The notes beneath the pieces were generated by a model that was not told where the DNA came from, did no database searches, and saw only the letters and a program-made list of their open reading frames with translations. Made by a program: the position numbers and the translations under genes. Below are positions 37,110 to 49,799 of a DNA stretch of 64,000 nt, one piece after another. The stretch is from Azadirachta indica. Taxonomy: Eukaryota; Streptophyta; Magnoliopsida; Sapindales; Meliaceae. Every line of letters begins with the position of its first letter. Within the stretch, counting starts at the first letter, position 1. The DNA lies in contig CM040450.1 in assembly GCA_022749755.1 (NCBI GenBank), positions 10,438,913 to 10,502,912 of the forward strand, read 5' to 3'.

Positions 37110-37538
37110 TAAGGGTCCGTTTGATATAACTTTTCAAATAGAGTTTTTTAAAGTAGAACTTTTATCCGTAAAACTTTTATGAGTAAAGTTTTTAACAAAA
37201 ATTTATTAATCGTTTGATTATCACAAATGACTTTTGAGAAAATTTAAGTAATTACTTTAATAGATAAATTTTTAATATTTTATTTTAAAGAAATAACGTA
37301 AAATTTTTAAAATAAAGTAAAGATATTTTAAATAATTTTACCTTTTAAAAATGCTGGAGAAGCTCTACTGCCAAAAGTCTAAATTTTGAGTTTCTTCCAA
37401 TAGAAGAAAAATAGCTTTTTTAATTCTTAAAAACTCTTTTTCATTGTCAACCAAACGACATTAAAAAATTTGAAAAGGGTTTTTATCATTAAAAAAATCC
37501 TTTTGACTGATGAAAAAATCAAACCAAACGAACACTAA
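37110..37538 (+). mobile_element. Tourist-like MITE, copy B (best preserved)
   Basis: 423-bp element flanked by TAA at 37110-37112 and 37536-37538. It starts GGGTCCGTTTG and ends CAAACGAACAC; the reverse complement of the end, GTGTTCGTTTG, matches the start at 9 of 11 bases. Noncoding. Related copies lie at 32222, 49369, and in fragments near 47150 and 53750. Confidence 0.7.
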
Positions 37539-39681
37539 AATGACTTTATTTATTAGGATGAAATAAATGAGTCCATGCGATAAATAGTGAGCCCATAAAT
37601 ATGATGTGGTTCCTAGAAACTATCTTTTTAAAATATTATAATAAAAATTTGAAATGACAAAATACCTCCACTTGTTATTATTTGAATTCATTTTTGGGAT
37701 ATTTACCTATTTTTATCTCATTCTACTTATAAAATAATATAATAAAAAAAAGTGAGGACCATATATTAAAGAAATAAAAAATACATAGATAGATTCCAAA
37801 AAAAAGATAAATACGACCATATATATTAAAAAAATACATAGATAAATTCCTATAAAAAAGATAAATACGAAAGAATAAATTTAAAAAATAACTAATTAAA
37901 AAAAAAGAAAATGGATAGCGTACAACTATCAAACCACATAGAATTTAGTTTTGTTCTTCCAAGGATCAAAATCAAAATTATTCTAAAAGGTCATAAATTA
38001 TCTTCACAAAAATTGAATTCTATCAATCTTCAAACGAATAGAAATCACCAAAAGAAGAAAAAGAAAATAAATCCCAGAAACAGGATAAATTCCCCAAAAA
38101 AAAAAAAATTAACAAGTTTATTCAACAAAATGTCCGTTTACTACAATCCATCCATTCAACAAAATTAAACCTATCCAATTTGACATCGGTGTCAGAAAAA
38201 ACCAATGCAGGAGGAGCAGCTTTCCATAACCATTTATTTTCCGTCAGTTTTATGGATTATAAAATTAGTAATAGGAATATTTCCGTTTAAAATTTATTGT
38301 GGTGGTCATTTTTAAAACAAATTATAAATAATAATTATTTTTTAAACTGAAAGTAAATAGTGATTATAAATAAAAGTTTTCTAATGTCTTTACATAAGTA
38401 TGGGCTTGAATAGGATAGGTTTATGTTCATAATTTCTTTCTTTTGATAAAATTTAAAACAAATTCTTTATTTATTAATATATAAGGTTATATAAAGCACC
38501 TGTCTATGACACCTAATTTAAACAACTAAATATCATATATGAATTAATTATGATCGATTAATTATACATTAATTATGTGTTACATTTACTCTCACTTAAT
38601 AAAATTACTTAGATTCAATTCTTTATATTCTCATTATATAATAGTAATATTACATTTGTTATATTCTTACATCAAATTTTACCCTAAAAAACATAACATC
38701 CATTAATCAACTAGATCAATTTAATCAAATTTAATATTTAAAAACATATGTTAATTTATTAGAAAATTTTCATATATAACTTATATTTCTAATCAATTTT
38801 GATCTATATTCATCTTGATAACTTTCTTTCAATACTAAACAATAAACACATAATTGGACGAAAATACCTCCGTAACTATAAAACACATAAAATTAAAATC
38901 ATATTTTCACTCCAAACAAGTGTTTATTTTTAATACGTAAGTACTTGAAAGATGAAACCAACACTTGTTTTGAGCTTACAAAGTTTGCAGTGAAAAGGAT
39001 ACACGTTTATATTTGAAATAAATACTTATTTCAAGTACACAAAATTTGTGTTGGAATCAATTTTGTAGTTGTGGTTGTTGCCGATGCCTGAACAGTGAGG
39101 TCAACCGTGAATTTCGCGCAATTTAGCGTTGGGACTTTTAGTGATTTTGGAAAATTTTGAAATGTGAGACTAGTGATTTGCGTTATTGTAGTCACGGGGC
39201 ATTTTGGTCTGTAAATTGGTTTTTGTTTGACTAATATTACAAAAATTTATAAAGGTGGTTACATGGAGAAATTACCTACCACCAATATGGGCTAGAAGGA
39301 GAAATTTCACTAATTTATTAATTAATCACAAGATGTTGCCTGATATAATAAATTTTGTTTGCACAACATGATACACCAATGAAAATATAATATAGGTACA
39401 TTTATATATCAGAAACAAAGTGATTATAAGTACACAAGTGCCGGCTACAAACGTACATTTTTCGTCAAAATATCTACTTAAATCTATAAATACCGCTTGC
39501 GGTTTCGATGGAAAATAAAATCACACAGAATAATAATAATAATAATAATAGTATCAAAGAAGGAAAAAGAAACGTGGAAGAGGTAAACTTTCAGTTTCCC
39601 CATCCCTGGCTGATGAAATAAAAGATTTCCTGTTGTATTACATGGTTCTCAGAGTAGAAGTCTCGAGGTTTTAGCCGGAGT
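37539..39681. other. AT-rich intergenic DNA and 3' flank of the ABCG gene
   Basis: No gene recognised. The segment 39060-39250 is less AT-rich but has no clear frame. An AAT repeat of about 9 units lies at 39527-39550, within or just beyond the ABCG 3' UTR. Confidence 0.55.
39527..39550. repeat. AAT microsatellite
   Basis: About nine AAT units, some 130 bases past the ABCG stop codon. Confidence 0.85.
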
Positions 39682-42600
39682 TTATCTTCTTTGGAAGTTG
39701 AGGAATCTGATGCCATAGGCAAACACAAAGACGAAGAGAAGAACCCAAGCAAGATGGACCACAGCAACAACAGGAAGGAAGTCTTTGTCGAAATCATAGT
39801 TATCTTTGATGTACTTCTTCACTGTGGTTGGATCAGTATTTTGTCCAGGAATCGTCAATGTTGCATCTATGTCACCAACTTGACAAGTCACAAGGCCATA
39901 CAGTGTCCAAGAGACTGGTGAAAGCCAGTAGTACCACCTCCACCAGACAGGAATATCCTGAAATTAATAATGAACACCAGGATTAAGTGTGAGTTTTATT
40001 TATTATGTGCAATGAAAAAGTCGTAAAGTGTTGAGTTTGATGAAGCATGCACATACCTTCCTAGAGACAAGAAAACCAGAGAACAAGTTCCAGAAACTGA
40101 GGAAGAAAGACATGAGAATGGCAGCAATTTGGTGGCCTGGAGTGAGTGCAACAACCATCATTCCGTAAAGGGTGAAGTAGATGAAGCAGGTCCACATGAA
40201 GTACATGAACAAGAAGAATTTTCCGGCGTCCCAGACGAATCCAATCATAACGTAAAGGAGCATGTTGTATATGACAGCTTGAATTGTCACATATACTATT
40301 TCTATAGCTACCTGCAAGTACAACATTTGAGAGAGTTCAGTATTCAACTATTCAACTATGTTTACAGTGGAGGGAACTTATCTTAACAAGGAGATGAAAC
40401 GCTTTTCTTACTTGAGCAAATGCGTAAGGAAATGCTGAGTACATCCCGGCTGCTCTTTCACGGTAGAATACTGTTCTTTCAACAGAAACAACAGGCTGCA
40501 CAGTGGCAGCATTGCTGGATCCAAGGAAAAGCACAGCAGAATACATTGCTCCAAAAAGATTCAGAAGATCTTGTTGTTTGGATCTGTTAAGCAGAAGAAA
40601 AGAAATCAATGAGTTCCAAACCATCCCCAATTCTGCAAATTTTCATTCAACAAAGACAGAATATAAAGAGTGCTGTCCCTTTGCAAAGAAAGAAATTGAC
40701 TCACATTTTCTGTCCTTTGTCCCAGAAGATAAGACCAAAAATAACGCCAATGATAATAGTCATGGCAAATCGGATAAAATTGTATTGAGGGTTTCTCCAA
40801 TAAGACCAATGCTGTTTCCAGAAACAAGCCTTGCACTGAGTGAAAAATGATTGGGAATATTTGGTTGGGAAGTACAGATCCTTAGAGCCTGGTGCTGGAG
40901 TACTCAGCTCTTTGATAAGTTCCTGGTTCCTCCTGAAATTTTATCATGAGAAGACTTAGAATTTGTGACTCAGGCAAAGTTTAAGATTATTATGTACTGT
41001 GTTTTAACTTACTGATAAAGAGATGAGTTGGCATAAATTTCGGCAAAATCCACACCCAGTTGAGACTCAACCGAAGTATTACTGACTTCAAGCATCCATG
41101 TTGCAGGATTATATCCTTCTTTAATTTTAGGAACCCCTGGAACAGCCTGTAATTTTTTGTAGATAGATATTAGTACAGAATTTGATTTGTATCAGAGGTA
41201 ATGCTCTATCTACGGCTCAATTTCAGAACAAATAAGTGTTTGTATTTTGATGCACAAAAAGAGCAGAAAAGAAACTGCTTACCTCAAAATATTCTACGAG
41301 CTTCTGAGAATGGTGACCAAGAGGTCCAGCATAAATGACACGGCCTCCTCTTTTCATCAATAGTAGCTGCAACAAGAAAGACATCAAATTCAATACATGT
41401 AACATAAGTAGATAACAAGACAGAATAACAACAAATTTCCAAGGAAAAAATTTATGAAAATTAAGGAATACCTCATCGAATGCTTCAAATATATCTATGC
41501 TAGGCTGGTGAATTGTGCACACAACAGTTCTTCCTGTATCGACAGTATTCCTAACAGTACGCATGACAATTGCAGCAGCTCTAGCATCAAGCCCGGATGT
41601 TGGTTCATCCATGAAGATGATAGAAGGATTAGCAACCAATTCTACAGCAATTGTTAACCTCTTCCTTTGCTCTGTTGAAAGACCATCTACTCCTGGAAGA
41701 CCAACTAGAGCATCTCTTAAAGGTTTCAACTCAACCAACTCCATGACTTCATCGACAAACATCTGTGGGACACAAAAGGAAGAAGATAAGAAACAACAAT
41801 AGGATCATCAGATAACAGTTCAAAGTACACTGAAAAGAGTTATCATATTTAGAAGAATAAATTAGTACCTTTCGTGTTTTTGAATCAATATCTGAAGAAA
41901 GACGAAGCCAGGCTGAGTACATTAGAGATTCATAGATGGTAACATGGGGTGAATGAATGTCATTCTGTTCACAATAGCCACTCACACGAGCAAATGTTGC
42001 TTGGTTTTTGGGGTAACCGGAAATGCTAATGTCTCCTTCAATGTATCCTCCAGTCTTCCTTCCTGCCAATACATCCATCAGAGTTGTCTTCCCTGCACCA
42101 CTTACACCCACCAATGCTGTCAATACCCCAGGTCTGAAAGCACCACTAACACTGTGTAACAATTGAAGGCGGTCTTCTTCAAATCCTTGACTCCTCATTT
42201 CCTGAAATTCGACGCCAAGCAAGAATCTCGTTATTTGCTTGTAAAAATCAAATATGCGTTTGAAGATCATGCATTTACATCATATATTTCATAGTTCTGG
42301 AATGAATGACTTACAGGAGGCATATCTACATAGTAGTTCATATGGTTGAATGCAAGTGAAAGGGGCTGGAATGGCAAAATCATTCCTCTTTTAGGCTCGC
42401 GTTCTGCTGCCTCGCCAATTTCTGATGAACTTCTCACTGCCATTTGCATGCCTGTAATAGTTCAAAAAGTTCAGACATTTAGAACAGTATGATATCATAA
42501 CCATAGGAGCAGGAAGCAAATGGAGGGTGGCATAAGAGTTACAATTAGTTCAGTTATTCACAGCTAAATTTTGCTTACAAAGATGTAAATCAACCTCCAA

Positions 42601-45600
42601 TTCTCATAGAAAAATAGATCAACTGCTTGTTGAAACGGTAAAAAGATAAGCACAAAAACAAAGAATAGCAAGGCAAGGGCATAAAACCTTCTGTTTCCTG
42701 TCTAGAGGCTGGGTTTTTATTCTTCTTGTCTCCATCTTCTTCTACTACAACTGCTTTTGAATCACCAATAGCTGAAACAGATTTTCAACACCAAGTGTTG
42801 GTCAAGCTTGAAATTTGATTTGCAGACAAGAAACAAAACTAAAATTTGATAACTTACGATTCAAGTAAGTCAATGCTGCAACAAATAGAGCATTGAAGAG
42901 AACAGAAAATCCAAACAGTGCTGCAATGCAAATCCAGTACCAATAATCCTTGATGAAGAAGCCTCTAGAATCGAGAAGTACTTTCCCAACTGTAGGTTGA
43001 CTTATAGTGGGATCGGTATTGTTCTGCATCAGATTGAAACTTGTAAGCCTTGGCTGATGAATTATGGCAAGTCAAATAAAAGAGACAGTACAATGTGTAA
43101 ATGCATTTATCGTTTTGTCTTGGTAGATGCAATGAGAATCATAAGAACATAATCAAAGCATAATAGATCTTACCGCCCCCCATCTGTCATCAAGGAACTC
43201 ATTTATGAGGATGGCATTCTGTCCATACATCATAGGAGAAGAATAGAAGCCCCATATCATAAATGGCTCAATATCATCTGCAGGCACCAAAGGAAATGAA
43301 TGCTTGAGATGAGCTATTATTTAAAGAGAAATGATTTCGATAAAAGGTTTATTTTTGATTTATAGTAGTGAAAAAAGATAATCAACTTACCTTTGGCAAC
43401 GATGAATCCTCCAAGTACAAAAACCAACAACAAGCTGAAAGTACCCAGGGTGTTTGCAATGACTTCTGTTCTTCCAAGAGCAGCAATAAACCTAAAGAGG
43501 GATAAAGCCATCTGATGTATACTGAAGAATGCCAAGTATTGTCGGAAGAACCTAAACAAAAGAGAAGGGAAAGAAAATTTGGTCAACACCGAACTTCTAA
43601 TGTTTTCTATATGAAGTTGGAGCATCTGAACTGTTTTTACCTGCTTGCTGCAGGAGCAAAACCAATCGTGTAGTATGTCAGAACGATCCATATTGTTGAT
43701 TCCAACAATGATAATGGGATCTTGAGGAGATATACAGGTAAGGCAAAAGCCCAGGAAGGATAGAATAAGTGATCCCTTTGTTTGTAAAAGACAGGAAGCC
43801 TCTGAACAGTCATTGCAAGTTCTGCCAGACCATTGAACATCAGGTTAAGCAGACTGAAAAACAGTGCCCCAAAAAACTTTGTTCCATCTTTTACTTCCCC
43901 CACAGACATTTCTGTTCTAAAGAACACAGTCATGGCAATTAAGGACATGATTGTTATCTGGAAAATCTTGAAGATAAACACAAATGAATTGCGCTTCATC
44001 AGCAGCCACTCCCTATCAAAACATGCCCTGAACAGTTCCACATTTGAAATACCATACTTATTTTTCACCAATGCAGCTGGATGGACTCTGGATTTATCAT
44101 ACGGAACCTTAAGTTCTGATGCAATCTGTTGGCCTACGTGGAAAGAACCGAAACCTTCAACAAATTCAGACACTGGAATATATCTGTATGGTTGGTCCTT
44201 CCTACACCAATATTGTTCTTGATCCTTTTTTGAAGTCACTTCCTGCAGAAAGTCTGCAATTCCTTTTCTCTTGGGGCATTTGAAACCCATGAATTCAAAG
44301 AATTCAATCACATTTTCTCGTGGACCTTGGTAGACAACTTGCCCTTCTGAGAGTAAGATAATGTCATCGAAGAGTTCATATGTTTCTGGCGCTGGCTGCA
44401 GAAGAGAAATGGCCATGGTTACATCCATGATGTGAACCATTTGCTTCATGAACTTGCATATTTGGAAAGTTGTGGAACTGTCCAATCCAGTTGATATTTC
44501 ATCCATCAGAAGAACCGTAGCCGGCCCAACCAACATCTCTCCTGCATTCCATTCCAGCATAAAACATTAATACTTGCATTCAGAAGACAAAAGTGTTAAT
44601 AGGATCTGGTTCCACGAAACATACCAGTAGTAACACGCTTTTTCTGTCCACCAGAAATACCTCTTCTCATTTCATCACCTACCATAATATCGGCGCATAT
44701 GTCCAACCCAAGAATCTGTTAACATTTCAGAATTGCTCAGTTGCTTGAAAAGGGGTAAATAAAGCAGAAATACCAATAAAGCAGAAACACCAACTCGAAA
44801 CGGAGAGCAAACCTTGAGAACATAATCTGTAACTAAATTAGTTTCTTGGCCTGCAACTGCTGTGGCTTTCATGAAAGCATCAATCTCAGGATCCGGTTTA
44901 ATTCCAGCTTCTTTCTCTCGTCTCGAAAGCTCTGCAAGCAATTCATACCTTGTTCCAACACCTAAGCAACGTCCAGAGAAATCCAGCGTCTCTCTCACTG
45001 TCATCTCTCCAAAGTGAAGATCGTGTTGACTGATGTAAGCACAAGTTCTCTGTGGCACAAACTCATGGAATTCATGGCCACAGTATGTGATCCTCCCAGT
45101 TGACTGTTCAGAACTCCAAATTGTCAGCAATTTACTTATCTTCCGATAATTAAAAATGAAATTATAAGAGAATGGAAACATACCCTTAAATCTTTGTCAA
45201 GCTTCCCTGCAAGAGCCAACATCAACGTTGTTTTCCCGGCGCCCGGAGGACCCAGAACAAGTGTCATCCTGAAATTCTCCATTTCAGTAACTGATACACA
45301 CTACTAAGACCATTATAAAAAGAAAAAATCTACTCCATCTGATGGAAATTACCTTGATGGTTTGATCATTCCGCTTATATCTTTAAGAATCTGGAGTTTT
45401 CTTTTCTTGGATGGTACAATCCTAAGCAATCCCAGAGCGCTCTGTTGTTCATGAAATATTGAAACAAAGACCCAAATAAATCTTATTATATGATAAAACA
45501 TGTACCAAAAATGAATTAATATCAAAATAAATGAGAATTTTAAAGCAAAGGAGAAAAAGAATTATTACCTCTATTGTGTTTAAGGCAACATTAAGCAGAG

Positions 45601-46179
45601 TAGGAAGTGCTCTGCTTCCCACATGCACATCTCCTTCTATATTTAAATGCTCATATCGAACTTCGATCTTTGGAACTTCAATGCCAACTCTGTATCAAAC
45701 ATAAATCATAAGAAACCATTAAAAAAATCAAATGAATTGATACAACTCTCTAAGTCAAAAGCAGAGTATTGGATTGTTTGTTTTTCTACTTCTTTTTACC
45801 TGTCAGTTCTGTGTCTAAGTCTCCTGAGAAACTTGTCATTATCCTCTTCAACAATTTTCAAAATACTTTCCATCAACTGCTTCTTATCTTGCAACCCAAG
45901 ATTAGTTACATCAATTTCACCATGAACAATTCTTCCATTTTCAAGAACCTGTCTCATCATTCCCTTCCTTAGCCGATCATACGTTGGCAGACGTTCGATT
46001 GAAGCCCACCGGAGCTCCTCTTCATCATCCTGCCTTTCACTACGATTGAATACATTATCATTGGCATTCCACGCTTCCCGTATGCTGGCTGACGCCATCC
46101 AGCTCCGTCGGCTACTCGACGTGATGCTCTGCCGACCGCTCACCGATCTGGCTAGATCTTCTGCTATTATGCCACTCAT
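39682..46179 (-). CDS. Full-size ABCG (PDR) transporter, ABCG34/ABCG39-like, 20 exons
   Basis: Predicted plasma-membrane exporter of defence compounds, terpenoids or hormones. Exons on the minus strand: 45800-46179, 45569-45689, 45353-45441, 45184-45268, 44813-45103, 44625-44715, 43641-44541, 43391-43551, 43174-43277, 42858-43023, 42688-42771, 42315-42451, 41869-42201, 41472-41762, 41283-41366, 41013-41146, 40705-40932, 40412-40583, 40057-40311, 39682-39957. Total 4383 nt, 1460 aa, typical for PDR proteins, all junctions in frame. Order is NBD1-TMD1-NBD2-TMD2. NBD1 has Walker [10 protein letters not shown] (203-211) and signature SGGQKKR; NBD2 has Walker [10 protein letters not shown] (902-910), signature LSTEQ (1009-1013) and Walker [11 protein letters not shown]2 carries [17 protein letters not shown]. 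It ends NFQRR. The N-terminus ([32 protein letters not shown]) is most like Arabidopsis ABCG34/ABCG39 from memory. The ATG at 46179 is used; upstream in-frame sequence begins with GTG. Confidence 0.95.
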
Positions 46180-46487
46180 GTTGACTCGATCAGTACCCAC
46201 CTCGTAGCTTTTCTTCAGCTATCAAAATATGTATATACTTCTAACAAAATCTTTACAACACCTTTTCGTAATAGTTTCTATTCGTTGTTTTCTTTAGAAA
46301 CAGGTACCCAAATGTACTGCAAACTTCACACGACAAATTAAGCCGTCACCGGCTGTTTCAAGCCGGCGAAATCAAATGAAAACAAACAGTTTCTTCAAGC
46401 TTGAATCAATGAATACAAAGAAAAACAAAGAAGAAAAAGAATTCCCACTTTCCGGGATGATTTGTTCTTGCTTGTTATAAACTTCAA

Positions 46488-46528
46488 AGAGAGACAGAGA
46501 AAGAGAGGAGAGAGAGAGAGAGAGAGAA
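46488..46528. repeat. GA/CT tract in the ABCG 5' leader
   Basis: Interrupted GA repeat (CT on the gene strand) between the TATA box and ATG, about 310-350 bases upstream of the start codon. CT-rich leaders are common in plant genes. Confidence 0.8.
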
Positions 46529-46570
46529 AAAGTTGGGCGTTGATGAGAAAAATAATGGAGGGAAAGGCGT

Positions 46571-46580
46571 GATTATATAA
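46571..46580 (-). promoter_or_regulatory. Probable TATA box of the ABCG gene
   Basis: TTATATAATC on the minus strand, about 395 bases upstream of the ATG. The predicted start is near 46545, just before the CT tract. Confidence 0.45.
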
Positions 46581-46648
46581 GCAAACGACAGTCAGAAAAC
46601 GCTTAGCATTTTTCTGTTCATGATTTGTGGAAATTTGCATAGAAGACC

Positions 46649-46975
46649 AGTCAATTCGAAGTGGCGGATTTTCTGTCCATCTAGAAGGCAGAAATTAAAA
46701 AAATTTAAAAATGAAGAGGAAGCTTCGTTCATTTATTTATTTATTCATTCATATTCAAATAGTTGAAGAAGAATTTTCTTTTATTCATCATCTTCTAGGA
46801 ATCCTGCCGTTGCCGTTGAATTTCTTGTTTGAAAAGTTTGCTATCTTATATTAAAATTTTTAGCATCTTATTGCAACAGAAATGTTGACCGATAGTTTTA
46901 CTTATTTGAATTTATATGTTTTATTAATTTATCCACCTTGTGAACTCAGCCTTGTAATAAAATTTTACATTGACC
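46649..46975 (-). promoter_or_regulatory. W-box cores upstream of the ABCG gene
   Basis: Three TTGAC[CT] cores: 46649-46654 (minus strand), 46885-46890 and 46970-46975 (plus strand). WRKY factors bind such cores, which would fit a pathogen-induced transporter. The core is short and some hits are expected by chance. Confidence 0.3.
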
Positions 46976-47145
46976 GACAAAACCTATATATATATATATG
47001 TGTGTGTGTGACCAATTCCAGGCGGTATTAAAATGTTCATGTTAACAATTTTGAGATGTTCTTAGTATATACTTTAGTATATATTAGTAAAATTTTTAAG
47101 AAAGAGAAAATAAAAAATATTAAATATTATTCACAATTATCTCTT

Positions 47146-47375
47146 CAATAAAATTTTTTACGTGAAATTTTTTGAAGCAGAAAATTTTATATGAACCAAC
47201 TTTTAATAAAAATTTATTAGTTATTTTAGTTGTTATAAATATTTTTAAAAAATTATTAATAAACAAGCTTTAAAATTATATTAAAAAATCTAAAATATTG
47301 AAATTAAAAAAAGAAATTTTACTTAATTTATTTTTTAAAAACAGTTAAAGAAAGTTTTACCGTTAAAACTTTGCT
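47146..47375 (+). mobile_element. Tourist-like MITE fragment, copy F
   Basis: Diverged partial match to the middle of copy B (shared AAAAATTTATTA, AAGTTTTACCGT and CTGGAAAA-type positions). The left end and target duplication are missing. Confidence 0.4.
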
Positions 47376-47544
47376 GGAAAAATCTGTTTGATTTGCCTTT
47401 TTTGTTGCATTATGGTCTAGTTGGCAAATTAATGTCGTATAATTTGAGAAGACTAGAAGGCCTGCGCCTCCAAAATGGAAAGTTATTTATGAAGGCATGT
47501 CTTCATCATTAGGAAGCTTCAAAAAATTCAATTGCTTTATAGCG

Positions 47545-47599
<55 letters not shown>

Positions 47600-47600
47600 A
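47545..47600. repeat. Compound CT-AT microsatellite
   Basis: A CT run of about 15 units passes directly into about 11 AT units. Confidence 0.9.
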
Positions 47601-47759
47601 TAAAGAAGGCTGTGTTTCCTCCTCTTTCTTGGTATTTCAAGCTGCATGCAAGCAACTTCTATTCAATCTCAAAACTCTTTTCTTCTTTTTTTTTTCTTTT
47701 CAAATTTCTCAATCCATTATATCACTTAATCAGTAGTGTTGCTTTACTTTAATATTGAG

Positions 47760-49368
47760 GGAGAAGAGAGATTATATACATTGATTTAGGATATGTTAGA
47801 ATAAAATAAAGATTCGAATGATTCAGAGATTCGGAAGTTAAAATTTTATATGTAATTTCTGTCAAATTTTGAAGCTTAATTCATAATTAAAGTTGTTTTT
47901 ATGAATTATAATATTTTTATAGAATTTTTAACAAATATTTTATTTTTAGAGAGTTTTTATGTCATATAATTACAAAATTTTTATGTATAGAAAAGTGTTA
48001 AATCATGTGTATAAATTATTTTAACGGTGTTAAATATTAGAGTGGTAAAATTGAAGAGGTTAAATTCTAAAAGAATTTTACAATTTTTTTTAAAAAGTTT
48101 AAAGGTAAATATATTAAAATTAGAGAGGTTAAAATCCAAAAAATTTATTCTATAAGTTCCATTTATAAATGTGTTAACTAAAATAAAAATTTTGTAGAAT
48201 TTAGACTTATATATGCAGGTAATATATATGTTCTTAAACTTAAAATATTTTATTAATTAAATAAATTAATATTCATAATTACATCATAGGTGATGTAGTC
48301 AAATGACTTAACAAGTCGTAAAACTTTTCTTTGAAAAAGAAAACCAAGTAAAATTACTAATTTTTCCATCTTTAAACAGCATTATTATTATCCCATAAAA
48401 TTATTTGCTCTAGAAGGGGCTTATTAGGAAATTAAAAAAATTTAATTAAGAAATTATTAACAGTTGGCTGTGCCGCTTTATCCAACGAGATTGATTCTCC
48501 CTTTCCCCTAGTCAACATAATTTTTAATTTTATTTTTTTAAAAATTGAGAATGTATTTTATGTGTTAAATTAATCTATGATTAAGGAATCACAACAACTT
48601 GTTAATTTATGTATGTTCAAAATTTTTAGCAGATCATATTTAGTCAACATTATTTTTAAATAGTTGTTTTTGTGCAAGAAATCACTAAAGACAAATTTTC
48701 TCTTTATTATATACCTTTTGCTTCGAACTAATTATGTATTCAGATATAATTTACTTTAAATTTTAAAATATTACAAACATCCATAGAAAAAAAAACAATA
48801 TATAAGTACAGCAACATTAGTGTTAAGTTTCATTAAATAGTAATTCAGAAAAAATTGAGGACTAAATTTATTTTATTTTTCTTATATTTTTTTAACTTTA
48901 ACATATTCTTAAAAAAGTTTTAAAAAATTATTGTGAACCAGTTCATTGGATGAATTTGTTACTTCAAAAATACAATGATATTTAGACAATTAAAACAACC
49001 CAGAAATACTCATTCTATTTTTAAGGGCAGAAGTTGATAAACAAGTTAATTTGTTTTGTAAAGTATATTTTAAAAAATTTGTATAAAGCACAGTTTTAAA
49101 ATTGTTCTTATTTTCTTTTCGTTCTTGTTTAGTATCACTTTTGATAGGCAATTTTTATTTTTTATAGATATGAAAGTCAACAAATGAAAAAATATTTTCC
49201 CATTAGCTAAATTGTTTTTCTTATGAAAAATGAAATTCTTTTTTCAATTTTTGTAAAGCTGTAAATGTCAAAATGGGTTATTTTTTTTTAACTTTTTTGT
49301 CTCTCAATTTTTTTTTTAAATAACAAATGCTTTCCATAAATTAATCTTTTATAAAAAATATATTTTTA
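47760..49368. other. AT-rich intergenic DNA
   Basis: No gene or named element recognised. Several weak, short repeats. Confidence 0.6.
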
Positions 49369-49798
49369 GTGTTTGTTGAGTTTGATTTTTTTATTAGTCA
49401 AAAAGAATTTTTTTTAATGGTAAATTTTTTTTCTATTTTTTGTATGTTATTTGATTGGCATTGGAAAAAAAACTTTTGAGAATTAAAAAATTGTATTTTT
49501 CTTCTCCTAAAAAAATTTAAAAATTTGGATTTTAATAGTAAAATTTTTTTAACTCTTTTAAAAAGTAAAATTGTTCAAAATACTTTTAGTTTATTTTTAA
49601 AAATTTCATGTTATTTCTTTAAAACAGAATATTAAAAATTTATCTATTAAAGTAATTAATTAAATTTTTTTAAAAATTATTTATGGTAACTAAATGATTT
49701 ATAAATTTTTTATTAAAAACTTTATTTCAAAAAAATTTACAGGGAAAAGATCTACTCTAAAAACTTTATAAAAAAAAAAAATACTAAATAGACCCTAA
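49366..49798 (-). mobile_element. Tourist-like MITE, copy D (reverse orientation)
   Basis: Body 49369-49795 is the reverse complement of the copy A/B family: it starts GTGTTTGTTGAG and ends TAGACCC. Flanks are TTA on the left and TAA on the right, so the target duplication is not perfect. Confidence 0.6.
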
Positions 49799-49799
49799 A

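Noticed and set aside
40606..40836. Apparent frameshift in ABCG exon 17 (a different minus frame is open there)
   Set aside because: Translating 40932 down to 40705 by hand gives an unbroken family-like frame; the other frame is a shadow.
40503..40850. 115-codon plus-strand frame
   Set aside because: It is antisense to exons 17 and 18 of the ABCG gene and has no domain of its own.
46180..46200. Upstream GTG start giving MGTDRVN before the ABCG protein
   Set aside because: Plants start at ATG; the first in-frame ATG is at 46179, and the N-terminus from there fits the family.
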